This document shows, in pieces, positions 1 to 9,850 of a stretch of 64,000 bases of DNA. How positions within the stretch are numbered: position 1 is the first letter of the stretch; each line of letters starts with the position of its first letter. Made by a program: the position numbers and the translations under genes. This stretch comes from an uncultured Pelagibacteraceae bacterium (GTDB lineage: Bacteria > Pseudomonadota > Alphaproteobacteria > Pelagibacterales > Pelagibacteraceae). Below the pieces are notes generated by a model that was not told the DNA's origin, searched no databases, and saw only the letters and a program-made list of their open reading frames with translations. The stretch spans positions 62,001 to 126,000 of the forward strand of contig CACHZG010000001.1 of the NCBI GenBank assembly GCA_902584365.1, in the 5' to 3' direction.

Positions 1-841
1 CTATAGTTACACTTGATAAATAAAAATTTAAAAGATTTTTGTCATTAATCTTCTGAACGGTCTTCTCTTTAATACCCAGAAGATATTGAATTTTATCATC
101 AAAAAATTTATCAGATTGTTTTTCCTCTTTAAGAATATCGTATAGTAGTAGTGCTTTGTCATTTTTCTTATTGAATACATAGCAATATATTTTAAATTTT
201 TCTAAGTATGAGTCTTTAATATCTTTACTTAAAAAATTTATATCTTCGCAAGCTTTCTTTATATTTGCATTAGAAATACTTTTGTCCACTAAATATTTAA
301 TTGCCTTAGTTTGAAAATGAAAGTCTTGATTTTTTTCTAAAAACATTTTGAGTGCACTATCTTTTTCATTTTTAATCATCCAATTAATTTTAATTTCTAG
401 AAATTCTTCTTTGCTCATACCGTTAGGGGTATATGAATAAGTTAATAAAGTTTCTTGAAATATTTCTTCTGCTATTTTTGATAAATTTAATTTACTTATT
501 CTAGATATAGTATTTTTGATCTCTTTACTTTCAGAATTTTCCCATAACGAAAGCTTAAAATTATTTTTTTCAGGGTCATGGATGCCATAAATTTTTACAT
601 CTAATGTTTCTTGTGAAAGATTATTTTCTATTTCAACTTTTTCTACTGTTTTTATGTTTGTATTAAGCTTAATATTTTCATTTTCTTTTTTGATATTTTT
701 TTTTTCATCATTTGCACTCTGAGTATTAATTTTATCTTTCTTCCATAGATCTATTTGTTGCTCTGCTTTTAAATCTAAAAAAAAGAGAGAGAGAAAAGAT
801 ACTGTTAAAATAGAAATTTTATTTAATTTTGATAATCTCAT
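1..841 (-). CDS. Hypothetical secreted/periplasmic protein, C-terminus truncated by the window edge
   Basis: Own reading of the minus strand: ATG at 841..839 gives MRLSKLNKISILTVSFLSLFFLDLKAEQQIDLWKK..., open to position 1 with no stop seen. N-terminus looks like a signal peptide. Absent from the ORF track because it runs off the window. Confidence 0.75.
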   Translation of the reverse strand, partial: MRLSKLNKISILTVSFLSLFFLDLKAEQQIDLWKKDKINTQSANDEKKNIKKENENIKLNTNIKTVEKVEIENNLSQETLDVKIYGIHDPEKNNFKLSLWENSESKEIKNTISRISKLNLSKIAEEIFQETLLTYSYTPNGMSKEEFLEIKINWMIKNEKDSALKMFLEKNQDFHFQTKAIKYLVDKSISNANIKKACEDINFLSKDIKDSYLEKFKIYCYVFNKKNDKALLLYDILKEEKQSDKFFDDKIQYLLGIKEKTVQKINDKNLLNFYLSSVTI

Positions 842-1001
842 TAGAAATATCAATTTCAAATTTATTTTTAGGAGCGGGAAAGTTTATTTTCTCAATAAAA
901 AATAGTAATACAAAAATTAAAGCTAGACCTATTACAGACTTTAATAAAGTTTTAAATAAGGATTGCCCTAATGATTTTGATCTATTTATTTTAAGTTGCA
1001 T
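819..1001 (-). CDS. Small single-TM membrane protein, hypothetical
   Basis: 60 aa ORF with basic N-terminus and one hydrophobic helix (SVIGLALIFVLLFFIE). Overlaps the start of the next minus-strand gene by 23 nt; more protein-like than the antisense + ORF 829..1020. Confidence 0.55.
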   Translation of the reverse strand: MQLKINRSKSLGQSLFKTLLKSVIGLALIFVLLFFIEKINFPAPKNKFEIDISNEIIKIK

Positions 1002-1072
1002 AGTTTTAAAATATATTTAAACTCGTTAAATAAGACAAATTTGTGATAAAATAAACTCTATTAGGAATTTAA

Positions 1073-1585
1073 TTGAAAAAAAGCCTTGTTTTAACCGGAA
1101 TGATGGGTGTGGGTAAATCCACAATAGGTAGGATCTTAAGTAAAAAGTTAAAATTTAAATTCTTCGATATAGATAAGATTATTGAAAAAAATCAGAAAAT
1201 GAAAATCTATGAAATATTTGAAATTAAAGGAGAAAGTTTTTTTAGGAATGTTGAAGAAAAGTTTACTTTAAAATTTGTAAAAAAGAAAAATTCGGTTATT
1301 GCTTTGGGTGGAGGAGCTTTTGTTAACCTTAGAATAAGAGAGGCAATACTTAGAAATAACAAAAGTTTTTGGCTTGATGCCCCAATAGATGCTTTGAAAA
1401 CTAGAGTACAAAGAAAAAAGACTCGGCCTCTTTTGTTCGATAATTCCTCTAGAAATTTAAAAAAAATTTATTCTGAGAGAAAAAAAATATACAAATTGGC
1501 AAACTTTAAAATAAACTGTGATAACTTACATAAAAATAAAATTGTAAAAAAAATAATTAATTTATATGAAAAAGATAAATATTAA
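1073..1585 (+). CDS. aroK: Shikimate kinase
   Basis: GMMGVGKSTIGRILSKKL P-loop, FFDID, ALGGGAF; TTG start; overlaps aroB by 20 nt. Confidence 0.95.
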   Translation: MKKSLVLTGMMGVGKSTIGRILSKKLKFKFFDIDKIIEKNQKMKIYEIFEIKGESFFRNVEEKFTLKFVKKKNSVIALGGGAFVNLRIREAILRNNKSFWLDAPIDALKTRVQRKKTRPLLFDNSSRNLKKIYSERKKIYKLANFKINCDNLHKNKIVKKIINLYEKDKY

Positions 1586-2687
1586 GATAAATAAAAAAAA
1601 TTATAGTTACGATCTTTTAATAGGGACAAACCTTTTAAACATTCTGCCAAAAAAACTAAAAGCTATATCTCCTAAAGGTCAAAATGTAGCTTTAGTTTTT
1701 GATAAAAAAATTCCTAATAGTTTAAAGACAAAAACTTTTAATGTTTTAAAAAAGTTTAAGAGAGTAAAAATCATAATTAATCCAAGTGAAAAAACAAAAA
1801 ATATAGGCTCAGTTAATACAATTTTAAATTTATTATTGAAAAATAATTTCAATAGAAACGATTTTATAATAAATGTCGGAGGCGGAATTACGGGTGACAT
1901 GGTGGCATTTACAGCAAGCATATATAAAAGAGGAATAAATTTTATTAATGTACCCACTACACTCTTAGCACAAGTTGACTCATCAATAGGTGGTAAAACG
2001 GGGGTTAATAACCAATTTGGTAAAAATTTAATTGGTACTTTCTATCAGCCTAAAATTGTATTAATAGATACTGATTATTTAAAAAGTTTGAAAAAAAAAG
2101 AATTTTTGTGTGGTTATGCTGAAATACTTAAACATGCAATTATTCATGATAAAAAATTTTTTAATTGGTTAGAGAAAAATACAGAAAAAATTATTAATTT
2201 TGAGAGTCAATCTATTGTTGCAAAAGCAATTTCTTGGAGCTGTAAGATTAAAAAATATTTTATCGATAGAGATCCAAATGAAAAAAATTTAAGGAAAATA
2301 TTAAATTTTGGACATACTATTGCACATGCAATTGAAGCAGATAGTAATTACTCAAAAAATATTAATCACGGAGAAGCTGTATTAATTGGAATGTTATTAG
2401 AAACACAATTATCATGTAACAAGAAAATTTGTAGAATTGAAACTTATAAAAAAATAGAAAACATATATTCTAAAAATAATATTTTTAGATACTTAAAAAT
2501 TAAATTTAATTTCAGTAACTTAAAAAGAATTGTTAAATTTATGGAAAATGACAAAAAAAATGATGATAATAAGATAAATTTTATTTTACTAAAAAAAATT
2601 GGCAAAACAACTATTCCAGGTGAAATAAAATTTCAAAAAGATAATCTTCTAAAGGAACTTAATAAGCTAAGAAATTTTAATCTCTAG
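1566..2687 (+). CDS. aroB: 3-dehydroquinate synthase
   Basis: NVGGGITGDMVAFTASIYKRGINFINVPTTLLAQVDSSIGGKTGVN; LNFGHTIAHAIE. Confidence 0.97.
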   Translation: MKKINIKINKKNYSYDLLIGTNLLNILPKKLKAISPKGQNVALVFDKKIPNSLKTKTFNVLKKFKRVKIIINPSEKTKNIGSVNTILNLLLKNNFNRNDFIINVGGGITGDMVAFTASIYKRGINFINVPTTLLAQVDSSIGGKTGVNNQFGKNLIGTFYQPKIVLIDTDYLKSLKKKEFLCGYAEILKHAIIHDKKFFNWLEKNTEKIINFESQSIVAKAISWSCKIKKYFIDRDPNEKNLRKILNFGHTIAHAIEADSNYSKNINHGEAVLIGMLLETQLSCNKKICRIETYKKIENIYSKNNIFRYLKIKFNFSNLKRIVKFMENDKKNDDNKINFILLKKIGKTTIPGEIKFQKDNLLKELNKLRNFNL

Positions 2688-2921
2688 TGCATGAATTTTT
2701 TCTCTAAGGTCGTCTTTTAAAATTTCCATTATTTTTTTATGTCCTTCTATTTTGTTAAGATTTTTTAAAAAACTTGATTTGATAATTATCTTAAGATGTT
2801 TTTTATTTTTATCAAAAGATTTATGTTTTGAATGTAAATGAGAGTTGTCAACAATGTCTATTTTCTCAATTTTAATATTTTTTTTTAATTTGATTTTAAT
2901 TTCCTCTAAATAATTTTCCAT
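2667..2921 (-). CDS. BolA family protein
   Basis: BolA-like: VDNSHLHSKHK, HLKIIIKSSFLKNLNKIEGHKKIMEILKDDLREKIHALEIKIS. Confidence 0.85.
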   Translation of the reverse strand: MENYLEEIKIKLKKNIKIEKIDIVDNSHLHSKHKSFDKNKKHLKIIIKSSFLKNLNKIEGHKKIMEILKDDLREKIHALEIKIS

Positions 2922-2953
2922 TTTATAATAGATATCATATATTGTAGGTAATT

Positions 2954-3469
2954 ATGAAAATAATTTGTGATTGGGAAAACTGTAAAGAAGTTGGAAAATA
3001 TAAAGCTCCAATAGAAAAGGATAATAGTAAAAATTTTAGACTGTTGTGTTTAGAACATATAAAAATATTTAATAAAAATTGGAATTATTTTGAGAATATG
3101 AACTCAGAGGAAATAGAATTTTTTATAAAATCTGATGCTACTTGGCATAAATCAACCAAAAGTTTCGGCTCATCAGATAATTTTTTTAATATTTTATGGA
3201 ACAATGCTTTAGAAGAAAAGTTGAATATTTTTAGTACTTCAAATTTTAAAAATTTTAAAAAGAACCAATTATCCGATAAAGATCGAGATGCTTTAGAGCT
3301 GATGGACCTAAAATTGTCCTCAAATTGGACTGAAATACACAAACAATTTAGATCACTTGTAAAAAAATATCATCCTGATAAAAATCATGGTAATAAAAAA
3401 TATGAGGATAAACTTAAGACAATAACTTTGGCTTATACTCAATTAAAAAAAAAATTTGGAAAAAAGTAA
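2954..3469 (+). CDS. J-domain (DnaJ-like) protein with N-terminal Cys-containing region
   Basis: C-terminal J domain with HPD motif (VKKYHPDKNHGNKKYEDKLKTITLAYTQLKKK); N-terminal CDWENC...LLCLEH. Confidence 0.9.
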   Translation: MKIICDWENCKEVGKYKAPIEKDNSKNFRLLCLEHIKIFNKNWNYFENMNSEEIEFFIKSDATWHKSTKSFGSSDNFFNILWNNALEEKLNIFSTSNFKNFKKNQLSDKDRDALELMDLKLSSNWTEIHKQFRSLVKKYHPDKNHGNKKYEDKLKTITLAYTQLKKKFGKK

Positions 3470-4447
3470 ATGACAACCAATCAATTCTTATCAAAACCAG
3501 ATATCAAAATATCGGTAAACCAATCTTTTAATATTGATAGTAATATGGAAATTGATGGCTTCTCAAAAAAAAACGAGTTTGTTCCAAAGATAGATCCAGA
3601 TTATAAATTTGATAGGGATACGACACTAGCGATTCTATCTGGTTTTGCTTTTAATAAAAGAGTTTTAATTCAAGGGTACCATGGAACAGGGAAGTCAACT
3701 CACATAGAACAGGTAGCAGCTAGACTTAATTGGCCTTGTGTTAGGGTAAACCTAGATAGTCATATCAGTAGAATCGACTTAATTGGAAAAGATGCAATTG
3801 TTTTAAAAGACAGTAAGCAAGTTACTGAATTTAAAGAGGGTATTTTGCCATGGTCTATTCAAAATCCTGTAGCGCTTGTTTTTGATGAATATGATGCTGG
3901 CAGACCAGATGTAATGTTTGTTATTCAAAGAGTGCTGGAAAGTGAGGGAAACTTTACTTTACTCGATAAAAACAAAGTACTTAATCAACATAATTTTTTT
4001 AGAATGTTCGCTACAACAAATACTATCGGTCTGGGGGACACGACAGGTTTGTATCATGGAACGCAACAAATAAATCAAGGACAGATGGACAGATGGAATA
4101 TTGTTACTACTTTGAATTACCTAGCTTTTGAAAAAGAGTTTGAGATAATTCTTTCGAAAAATAAAAAATTAAATAATAAAGATGGTAAAGAAAAGATATC
4201 GAATATGATTAAAGTTGCTGATTTAACTAGGAAAGGATTTATAAATGGTGATATTTCAACTGTAATGAGTCCTAGAACTGTAATTCACTGGGCTGAGAAT
4301 TTCATTATTTTTAAAGATGTTGGTTATTCATTTAGAGTTACATTTTTGAATAAATGTGATGAAATGGAAAAAAAAATAATTTCAGAATATTATCAAAGAT
4401 GCTTTGGGGAAGATTTACCAGAGTCATCAGCTAATATAACAATTTAG
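3470..4447 (+). CDS. cobS: Cobaltochelatase CobS-like AAA+ ATPase
   Basis: Walker [10 protein letters not shown], Walker [41 protein letters not shown] typical of CobS; directly precedes cobT. Confidence 0.92.
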   Translation: MTTNQFLSKPDIKISVNQSFNIDSNMEIDGFSKKNEFVPKIDPDYKFDRDTTLAILSGFAFNKRVLIQGYHGTGKSTHIEQVAARLNWPCVRVNLDSHISRIDLIGKDAIVLKDSKQVTEFKEGILPWSIQNPVALVFDEYDAGRPDVMFVIQRVLESEGNFTLLDKNKVLNQHNFFRMFATTNTIGLGDTTGLYHGTQQINQGQMDRWNIVTTLNYLAFEKEFEIILSKNKKLNNKDGKEKISNMIKVADLTRKGFINGDISTVMSPRTVIHWAENFIIFKDVGYSFRVTFLNKCDEMEKKIISEYYQRCFGEDLPESSANITI

Positions 4448-4448
4448 T

Positions 4449-6236
4449 TTGGAAAAGAAACAACAGATTATTGAAAATTTTAAAAGTGCGATTAAATCTA
4501 CAGCTCGCTCAGTATCAAATATTGAAAATTTAGAAGTTAATTTTGGAGGTAAAACAGATCAAAATAAAGACTTGATCACTATACCTGAAATAAATGATCT
4601 GAGTGAATCAGAGGTTACAAAAACACGAGCAATAGCTGATGCACTATCCTTAAAGCTTAGATACAGTGATTTTGATATACTTAAAAATTTTGAGCCCAAA
4701 GGGGAAACCGCAAAAAAACTTTATGAAATTGCGGAAAAAATAAGGTGCGAAAAAATTGGTTCAGATGAGTTTTTAGGGGTAAAGAAAAACTTGAAAAATT
4801 TTTATAATAAAACACAGAGTCAAAATATAAATTCACAGCTAGAAAAAATCTCATTATTTTTTGAAAATTATCTAAAAAAAAGTATTCTTAATTTAAACAC
4901 GTTAGATAATTTAAAAGATTTACAAGGTATTAAAGATAAATATGAAAAAAAAATCAAAAAAAAAATAAATCTTTTAAATGAAAATATACATAATCAAAAA
5001 ATTTATAATTCACTTGTATCAGAATTGCTTGAAAATTTTAAATTAGAAGAGGATCTTAACCCAGATAAAAATCAAAAAGACGATAAGGAAAAAAAAGGAG
5101 ATAATAACAAAGAAAATGATCTTCAAACGAAAACAGAAAAAGAGGATAAAAAAATTGAAGAAATGGCGATAGAAGCACAAATTCCTGATGCTGAGAGCCT
5201 TTCGAAGAAATCAGATGATCAAGAACCTTTGGAACTTGAAGATGCAAAGACTAAATCTAAAGGCGATGAAAGATTAAGTTTAAATTTTGATGATAGTAAA
5301 TACAAAGTTTTTACTAAAGAATTCGATGAGGTAGTTAAGGCAGAAGAGCTCGAGTCCTCAATAGAGCTTACAAGATTGAGAGAAAATTTAGATCAACAAT
5401 TACAGCAGCTGAAGTTTTTTATCTCTAAATTAGCAAACAAATTACAAAGAAAATTACTTGCAAAACAAAATAGATCTTGGAATTTTGATTTAGAGGAAGG
5501 TCTTTTAGATACATCTAAATTAACCAGAATAATAATCGATCCTTTGAATTCACTATCATTTAAAAAGGAAAGCGATGTTGAGTTTAAAGATACTTTAGTC
5601 ACTCTTTTGATTGATAATTCCGGTTCTATGAGAGGAAAACCGATATCTGTAGCAGCTATTTGTGCTGACATATTATCAAGAACATTAGAGAGGTGTGGAG
5701 TGAAAGTGGAAATTTTAGGGTTCACCACATGTCATTGGAAGGGCGGACAAAGTAGAGAAAAATGGATGAAAAACAACAAACCCAACTTTCCAGGTAGGCT
5801 CAATGATTTAAGACATATAATATATAAGTCTGCTGATATACCCTGGAGACAATCAAAAAAAAATTTAGGGTTAATGCTTAAAGAAGGAATACTTAAAGAG
5901 AATATAGATGGAGAGGCTCTAAAGTGGGCTTTTAATAAAATGATTAAAAGAAGAGAAGAAAGAAAAATTTTAATGGTCATTTCAGATGGCGCACCAGTGG
6001 ACGACTCGACTTTATCATCTAATACAACTGATTATTTGGAAAATAATTTAAAAAATACAGTCAAATTAATTGAAAATAAATCTGAAATAGAGCTTCTAGC
6101 TATAGGTATTGGTCATGATGTCACTAGATATTATAAAAATGCAATTAAAATTACAGATATTCAAGATTTAGGTGATGTTATGATTAATCAACTCTCGGAG
6201 TTATTTACTGAGAAAAAAAATAAAGTTTTACATTAA
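4449..6236 (+). CDS. cobT: Cobaltochelatase CobT-like protein with VWA domain
   Basis: C-terminal VWA with MIDAS-like [27 protein letters not shown]; acidic/lysine-rich middle; TTG start. Confidence 0.92.
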   Translation: MEKKQQIIENFKSAIKSTARSVSNIENLEVNFGGKTDQNKDLITIPEINDLSESEVTKTRAIADALSLKLRYSDFDILKNFEPKGETAKKLYEIAEKIRCEKIGSDEFLGVKKNLKNFYNKTQSQNINSQLEKISLFFENYLKKSILNLNTLDNLKDLQGIKDKYEKKIKKKINLLNENIHNQKIYNSLVSELLENFKLEEDLNPDKNQKDDKEKKGDNNKENDLQTKTEKEDKKIEEMAIEAQIPDAESLSKKSDDQEPLELEDAKTKSKGDERLSLNFDDSKYKVFTKEFDEVVKAEELESSIELTRLRENLDQQLQQLKFFISKLANKLQRKLLAKQNRSWNFDLEEGLLDTSKLTRIIIDPLNSLSFKKESDVEFKDTLVTLLIDNSGSMRGKPISVAAICADILSRTLERCGVKVEILGFTTCHWKGGQSREKWMKNNKPNFPGRLNDLRHIIYKSADIPWRQSKKNLGLMLKEGILKENIDGEALKWAFNKMIKRREERKILMVISDGAPVDDSTLSSNTTDYLENNLKNTVKLIENKSEIELLAIGIGHDVTRYYKNAIKITDIQDLGDVMINQLSELFTEKKNKVLH

Positions 6237-6829
6237 GAGTTGTTTGCAAGTCCAAATTTTTTTTCGTTAGTGAATTCTTTTACGTATATAATTAAAACTC
6301 TAAAAGGAATGAGCATTAAAAGTGCGATTAATAATTTCACAGATAAATCTCCTAAGGATAAAGTGAACCAAGGTGTTTGTGTTCCATAAAATGAGATCAT
6401 AAAGAATAAAAATGTATCAATCACTGATCCGATAGTTGATGAAATTAATGGTGCAATATACCAAGATTTATTTCTTCGTAATCTATCGAAAATGTTTATG
6501 TCAATTAATTGAGCTGTTAAAAAAGCAATTCCAGAGCCGAATGCAATTCTAATAGAAATGATATCAGAAAAATTTGTGGAAACGAGAAGAGTTAAAGAAA
6601 CACCAATCAAAAAACCAAAGTAAACTACTTTTTTTGCAATAAATTTTCCAAAAGCTCGATTTGCTACATCTGTAACTAAGAATGATATTGGATATGTGAA
6701 AGCTCCATAAGTAAGAATATTTTCTAGTCCGAAACTATTAACAGGAAATTGAACTAAATAATTCGAACTTATTATAACTATACCCATTATTGCTAGAAGC
6801 AAAATAAATAAATTTTTTTTTTTACTCAT
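6233..6829 (-). CDS. VUT-family membrane transporter (queuosine precursor transporter-like)
   Basis: [17 protein letters not shown] and [22 protein letters not shown] match the VUT/YhhQ family; multiple TM segments. Confidence 0.85.
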   Translation of the reverse strand: MSKKKNLFILLLAIMGIVIISSNYLVQFPVNSFGLENILTYGAFTYPISFLVTDVANRAFGKFIAKKVVYFGFLIGVSLTLLVSTNFSDIISIRIAFGSGIAFLTAQLIDINIFDRLRRNKSWYIAPLISSTIGSVIDTFLFFMISFYGTQTPWFTLSLGDLSVKLLIALLMLIPFRVLIIYVKEFTNEKKFGLANNS

Positions 6830-6830
6830 T

Positions 6831-7109
6831 TTAAGATTTTTGGGCTATCGAAAATTTGAGTTTTTTTGCTTTTCTGGATAAGTTTTTATTTTTTGCTGAC
6901 TTTAAGAAATCATCTAAGCCGCCCTTGAAGTCTACAGTTTTTAGAGCTGAATTACTTACATTTAATCTTATACTTTTTTTTAAGATATCGCTTTTAAACT
7001 TTACTTTTTTAAGATTTGGATAAAATTTTCTTTTAGTTTTATTGTTAGCATGGCTAACATTGTTACCCTTAAGAGGTTTTTTTCCAGTTAACTCACATTT
7101 TTTTGTCAT
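6831..7109 (-). CDS. rpmB: 50S ribosomal protein L28
   Basis: CELTGKKPLKGNNVSHANNKTKRKFYPNLKKV. Confidence 0.95.
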   Translation of the reverse strand: MTKKCELTGKKPLKGNNVSHANNKTKRKFYPNLKKVKFKSDILKKSIRLNVSNSALKTVDFKGGLDDFLKSAKNKNLSRKAKKLKFSIAQKS

Positions 7110-7147
7110 AATTAGTAATGGTTGTATAGTTGAGATCTATTATATGG

Positions 7148-8194
7148 TCAAGCATTAATTCCAATTGCTTCTCTAATATTTTTAATTCTATTTTTGCCTA
7201 AAATTGAAATCAACTGATTTTTAATTTCTTTAGCGATTGTGGGACCTCTATAAATCATGCCTGTATACAATTGAACAACACTCGCACCTAAACTAATTTT
7301 TTCAAAAGCGCTTTGACCTGTGTCAACACCTCCTACACCGATAATTGGGACTTTACCTTTTAATTCTTTATAGAAATTTTTTATTAATTTGTTTGATAAA
7401 TCAAATAAAGGTTTTCCCGAAAGCCCGCCCTTTTCATTTTTATTCGTGTCTAATAAGTCGTCTCTGTGCCTGTCAGTTGAGTTTGAAATAATTAAGCCAT
7501 CAATACTGTATTTATTTGTAATTTCGCAAACATTACTTATTTCACTTGAATTTATGTCCGGGGAGAGTTTAATTAAAATAGGTTTGTCAATTTTATTATT
7601 TTTTTTTATTTTATTAATCCTTGTTAACAGATCAGAAAGTGAATTTTTGTTGTGAAAATCTCTTAGCCCTTCTGTGTTAGGTGATGAAATATTTATGGTC
7701 AAATAGTCTGCGTTGTGATGTAATTTAGAAAGACAAATTTCAAAATCATCACCTTTATCTGAGGTTTCTTTATTCGGACCAATATTTACTCCTAAAATTC
7801 CCTCTGGAATATTTTCTGATATTCTTTTGGACACAACGTCAGCGCCATGATTATTAAAACCTAATCTGTTAATAAGAGCTTGGTCTTTTTCTAATCTGAA
7901 AACTCTAGGCTTTGGATTCCCAAATTGTGCGCGTGGCGTAACAGTTCCAACTTCAACAAAACCAAATCCAAATTTAAATAAAGAATTGTAAACTTCGGCA
8001 CTTTTATCAAACCCGGCAGCCAAACCTACTGGATTTCTAAATTTCTTATTAAATAATTCTAAATGAAGCATCTCCTCATTTTTAACGTAAAAAAAGTTTT
8101 CAGGAATTAAGTTTGTTTTTAATGATTTAATAGCTAAATCATGAGCTACTTCTGGATCCAGTGAAAAAATTAAAGGTCTTAAAAAGGAAAACAT
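7148..8194 (-). CDS. pyrD: Dihydroorotate dehydrogenase (quinone)
   Basis: NPVGLAAGFDKSAEVYNSLFKFGFGFVEVGTVTPRAQFGNPKPRVFRL; INISSPNTEGLRDF; IGVGGVDTGQSAFEKI. Confidence 0.97.
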   Translation of the reverse strand: MFSFLRPLIFSLDPEVAHDLAIKSLKTNLIPENFFYVKNEEMLHLELFNKKFRNPVGLAAGFDKSAEVYNSLFKFGFGFVEVGTVTPRAQFGNPKPRVFRLEKDQALINRLGFNNHGADVVSKRISENIPEGILGVNIGPNKETSDKGDDFEICLSKLHHNADYLTINISSPNTEGLRDFHNKNSLSDLLTRINKIKKNNKIDKPILIKLSPDINSSEISNVCEITNKYSIDGLIISNSTDRHRDDLLDTNKNEKGGLSGKPLFDLSNKLIKNFYKELKGKVPIIGVGGVDTGQSAFEKISLGASVVQLYTGMIYRGPTIAKEIKNQLISILGKNRIKNIREAIGINA

Positions 8195-8195
8195 G

Positions 8196-9764
8196 TTATT
8201 TTGTTTTATTATTTATTAATTCTATAGTTTCTTTTATCCCAAAAAAACTTATAAAAAAACCCATTCGAGGCCCATCTTCTTCCCCAAATAAAACTTGGTA
8301 AATAAGCTTAAACCAATCTCTTAAGTTTTGCGCGTAACCATTGCTTTTACCTACCGTATAAACCATTGTTTGTATTTCTTCTGGTTTCAAATTTTGACTC
8401 ATTTTTTCTAAATTTTTTACTAAGTTCTGTAATGCCTTTTTTTCTTTTTCGTTAGGAATTTTAAATTTCTTATTTGGTTCAACTTTATCTTTAAAATAAT
8501 TGATTGCATATTTTGTTAGTCCATCTAAAATTGGATACTCATTTGGATTAATATTTTTGTGAAATCTTTTAATAAATTTCCACAAAATTTCTTTATTATC
8601 TGCATTACTTGAGCCTGTCAGATTCAAAAGCATTGAAAATGGCATAACGACTTTTTCGTTAGGTGGACTGCCATTATGAACATGCCAAACAGGATTAGAT
8701 ATTTTTTCTTTAACATCTTGACCATGAAATTTTTCCATCAAAGAGAGGTATTCATCTACTGTTTTTGGTACTATCTCTGAATATAATTTTTTTGCTCTTT
8801 TCGGGTTAGGGTACATGTACAAAGATAAACTCTCAGGAGAAGCGTACCGAAGCCATTGCTCGATAGTGATACCATTACCTTTTGATTTAGAAATTTTCTC
8901 TCCTTTTTCATCTAAAAATAATTCATAGGCAAAACCGTTAGGTGGTTGTTTACCTAAAAGCTTACAAATTCTAGATGACAGGATGGCACTTTCTGTCAAA
9001 TCTTTTCCGTACATTTCAAAATCAACATCAAATGTAAACCATCTCATCGCCCAATCGACCTTCCATTGTAACTTACAGTTTCCATCTAATATGTTAGTCT
9101 CAATTTTTTTTCCAACATTATCGAAAATAACTCTACCACTTTTTTTATCAAAACTTATCAAGGGTATCTCTAAAACTTTTCCGGTCTCTGGACAGATTGG
9201 CAGAAAGGGGCAATAAGTTTTTCGCCTTTCCTCTCTTAAAGTAGGTAATATAATGTTCATTATTTCATCGTATTTTTCAAGCACTCTTAGAAGAGAGGCA
9301 TTGAATAATCCCTTTTTGTAATTTGCAGTAGAGCTTTTAAATGTAAATTTAAAATTAAATTTTTTTAGGAAATTTTTTAACATTTCGTTATTATGTTCGC
9401 CAAAACTTTTGAATTTTTTAAATGGATCTGGTATTTCTGTAAGAGGTTTTCCAAGATTTTCTTTGAGAATAAAGTCATTAGGAATATTTTCTGGAATTTT
9501 TCGAAGTGCGTCCATATCATCTGAAAATGTAATTAACTCGTTGTCAATTTTTTGGATATGGTTAAGAGCATTGATCATCATTGTTGTTCGCGCAACTTCT
9601 CCAAAGGTTCCAATGTGAGGTAAGCCACTTGGGCCATAACCTGTCTGAAAAATAATCTTTTTTTTATTTTTTATGATATTTTTTCTTTCTTTTAAAAGTT
9701 TACGGATCTCAACAAATGGCCAAGATGTGGTCGATTGAATTAGGTTTTTATCTAACATAATCAA
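8196..9764 (-). CDS. lysK: Lysyl-tRNA synthetase, class I
   Basis: HIGH-like GPSGLPHIGTFGEVARTTM and KMSKS-like EKISKSKGNG; class I LysRS architecture. Confidence 0.93.
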   Translation of the reverse strand: MIMLDKNLIQSTTSWPFVEIRKLLKERKNIIKNKKKIIFQTGYGPSGLPHIGTFGEVARTTMMINALNHIQKIDNELITFSDDMDALRKIPENIPNDFILKENLGKPLTEIPDPFKKFKSFGEHNNEMLKNFLKKFNFKFTFKSSTANYKKGLFNASLLRVLEKYDEIMNIILPTLREERRKTYCPFLPICPETGKVLEIPLISFDKKSGRVIFDNVGKKIETNILDGNCKLQWKVDWAMRWFTFDVDFEMYGKDLTESAILSSRICKLLGKQPPNGFAYELFLDEKGEKISKSKGNGITIEQWLRYASPESLSLYMYPNPKRAKKLYSEIVPKTVDEYLSLMEKFHGQDVKEKISNPVWHVHNGSPPNEKVVMPFSMLLNLTGSSNADNKEILWKFIKRFHKNINPNEYPILDGLTKYAINYFKDKVEPNKKFKIPNEKEKKALQNLVKNLEKMSQNLKPEEIQTMVYTVGKSNGYAQNLRDWFKLIYQVLFGEEDGPRMGFFISFFGIKETIELINNKTK

Positions 9765-9850
9765 GATTTATTTAATTTTATATACAAAATACACTTTAAA
9801 TAACATTATATACAGTTGAATTTTACAACTAATAAAATAATCTCATTCAT

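Noticed and set aside
829-1020. + strand 63-aa ORF
   Set aside because: Antisense to the more plausible small membrane protein at 819..1001; no start context or recognisable features.
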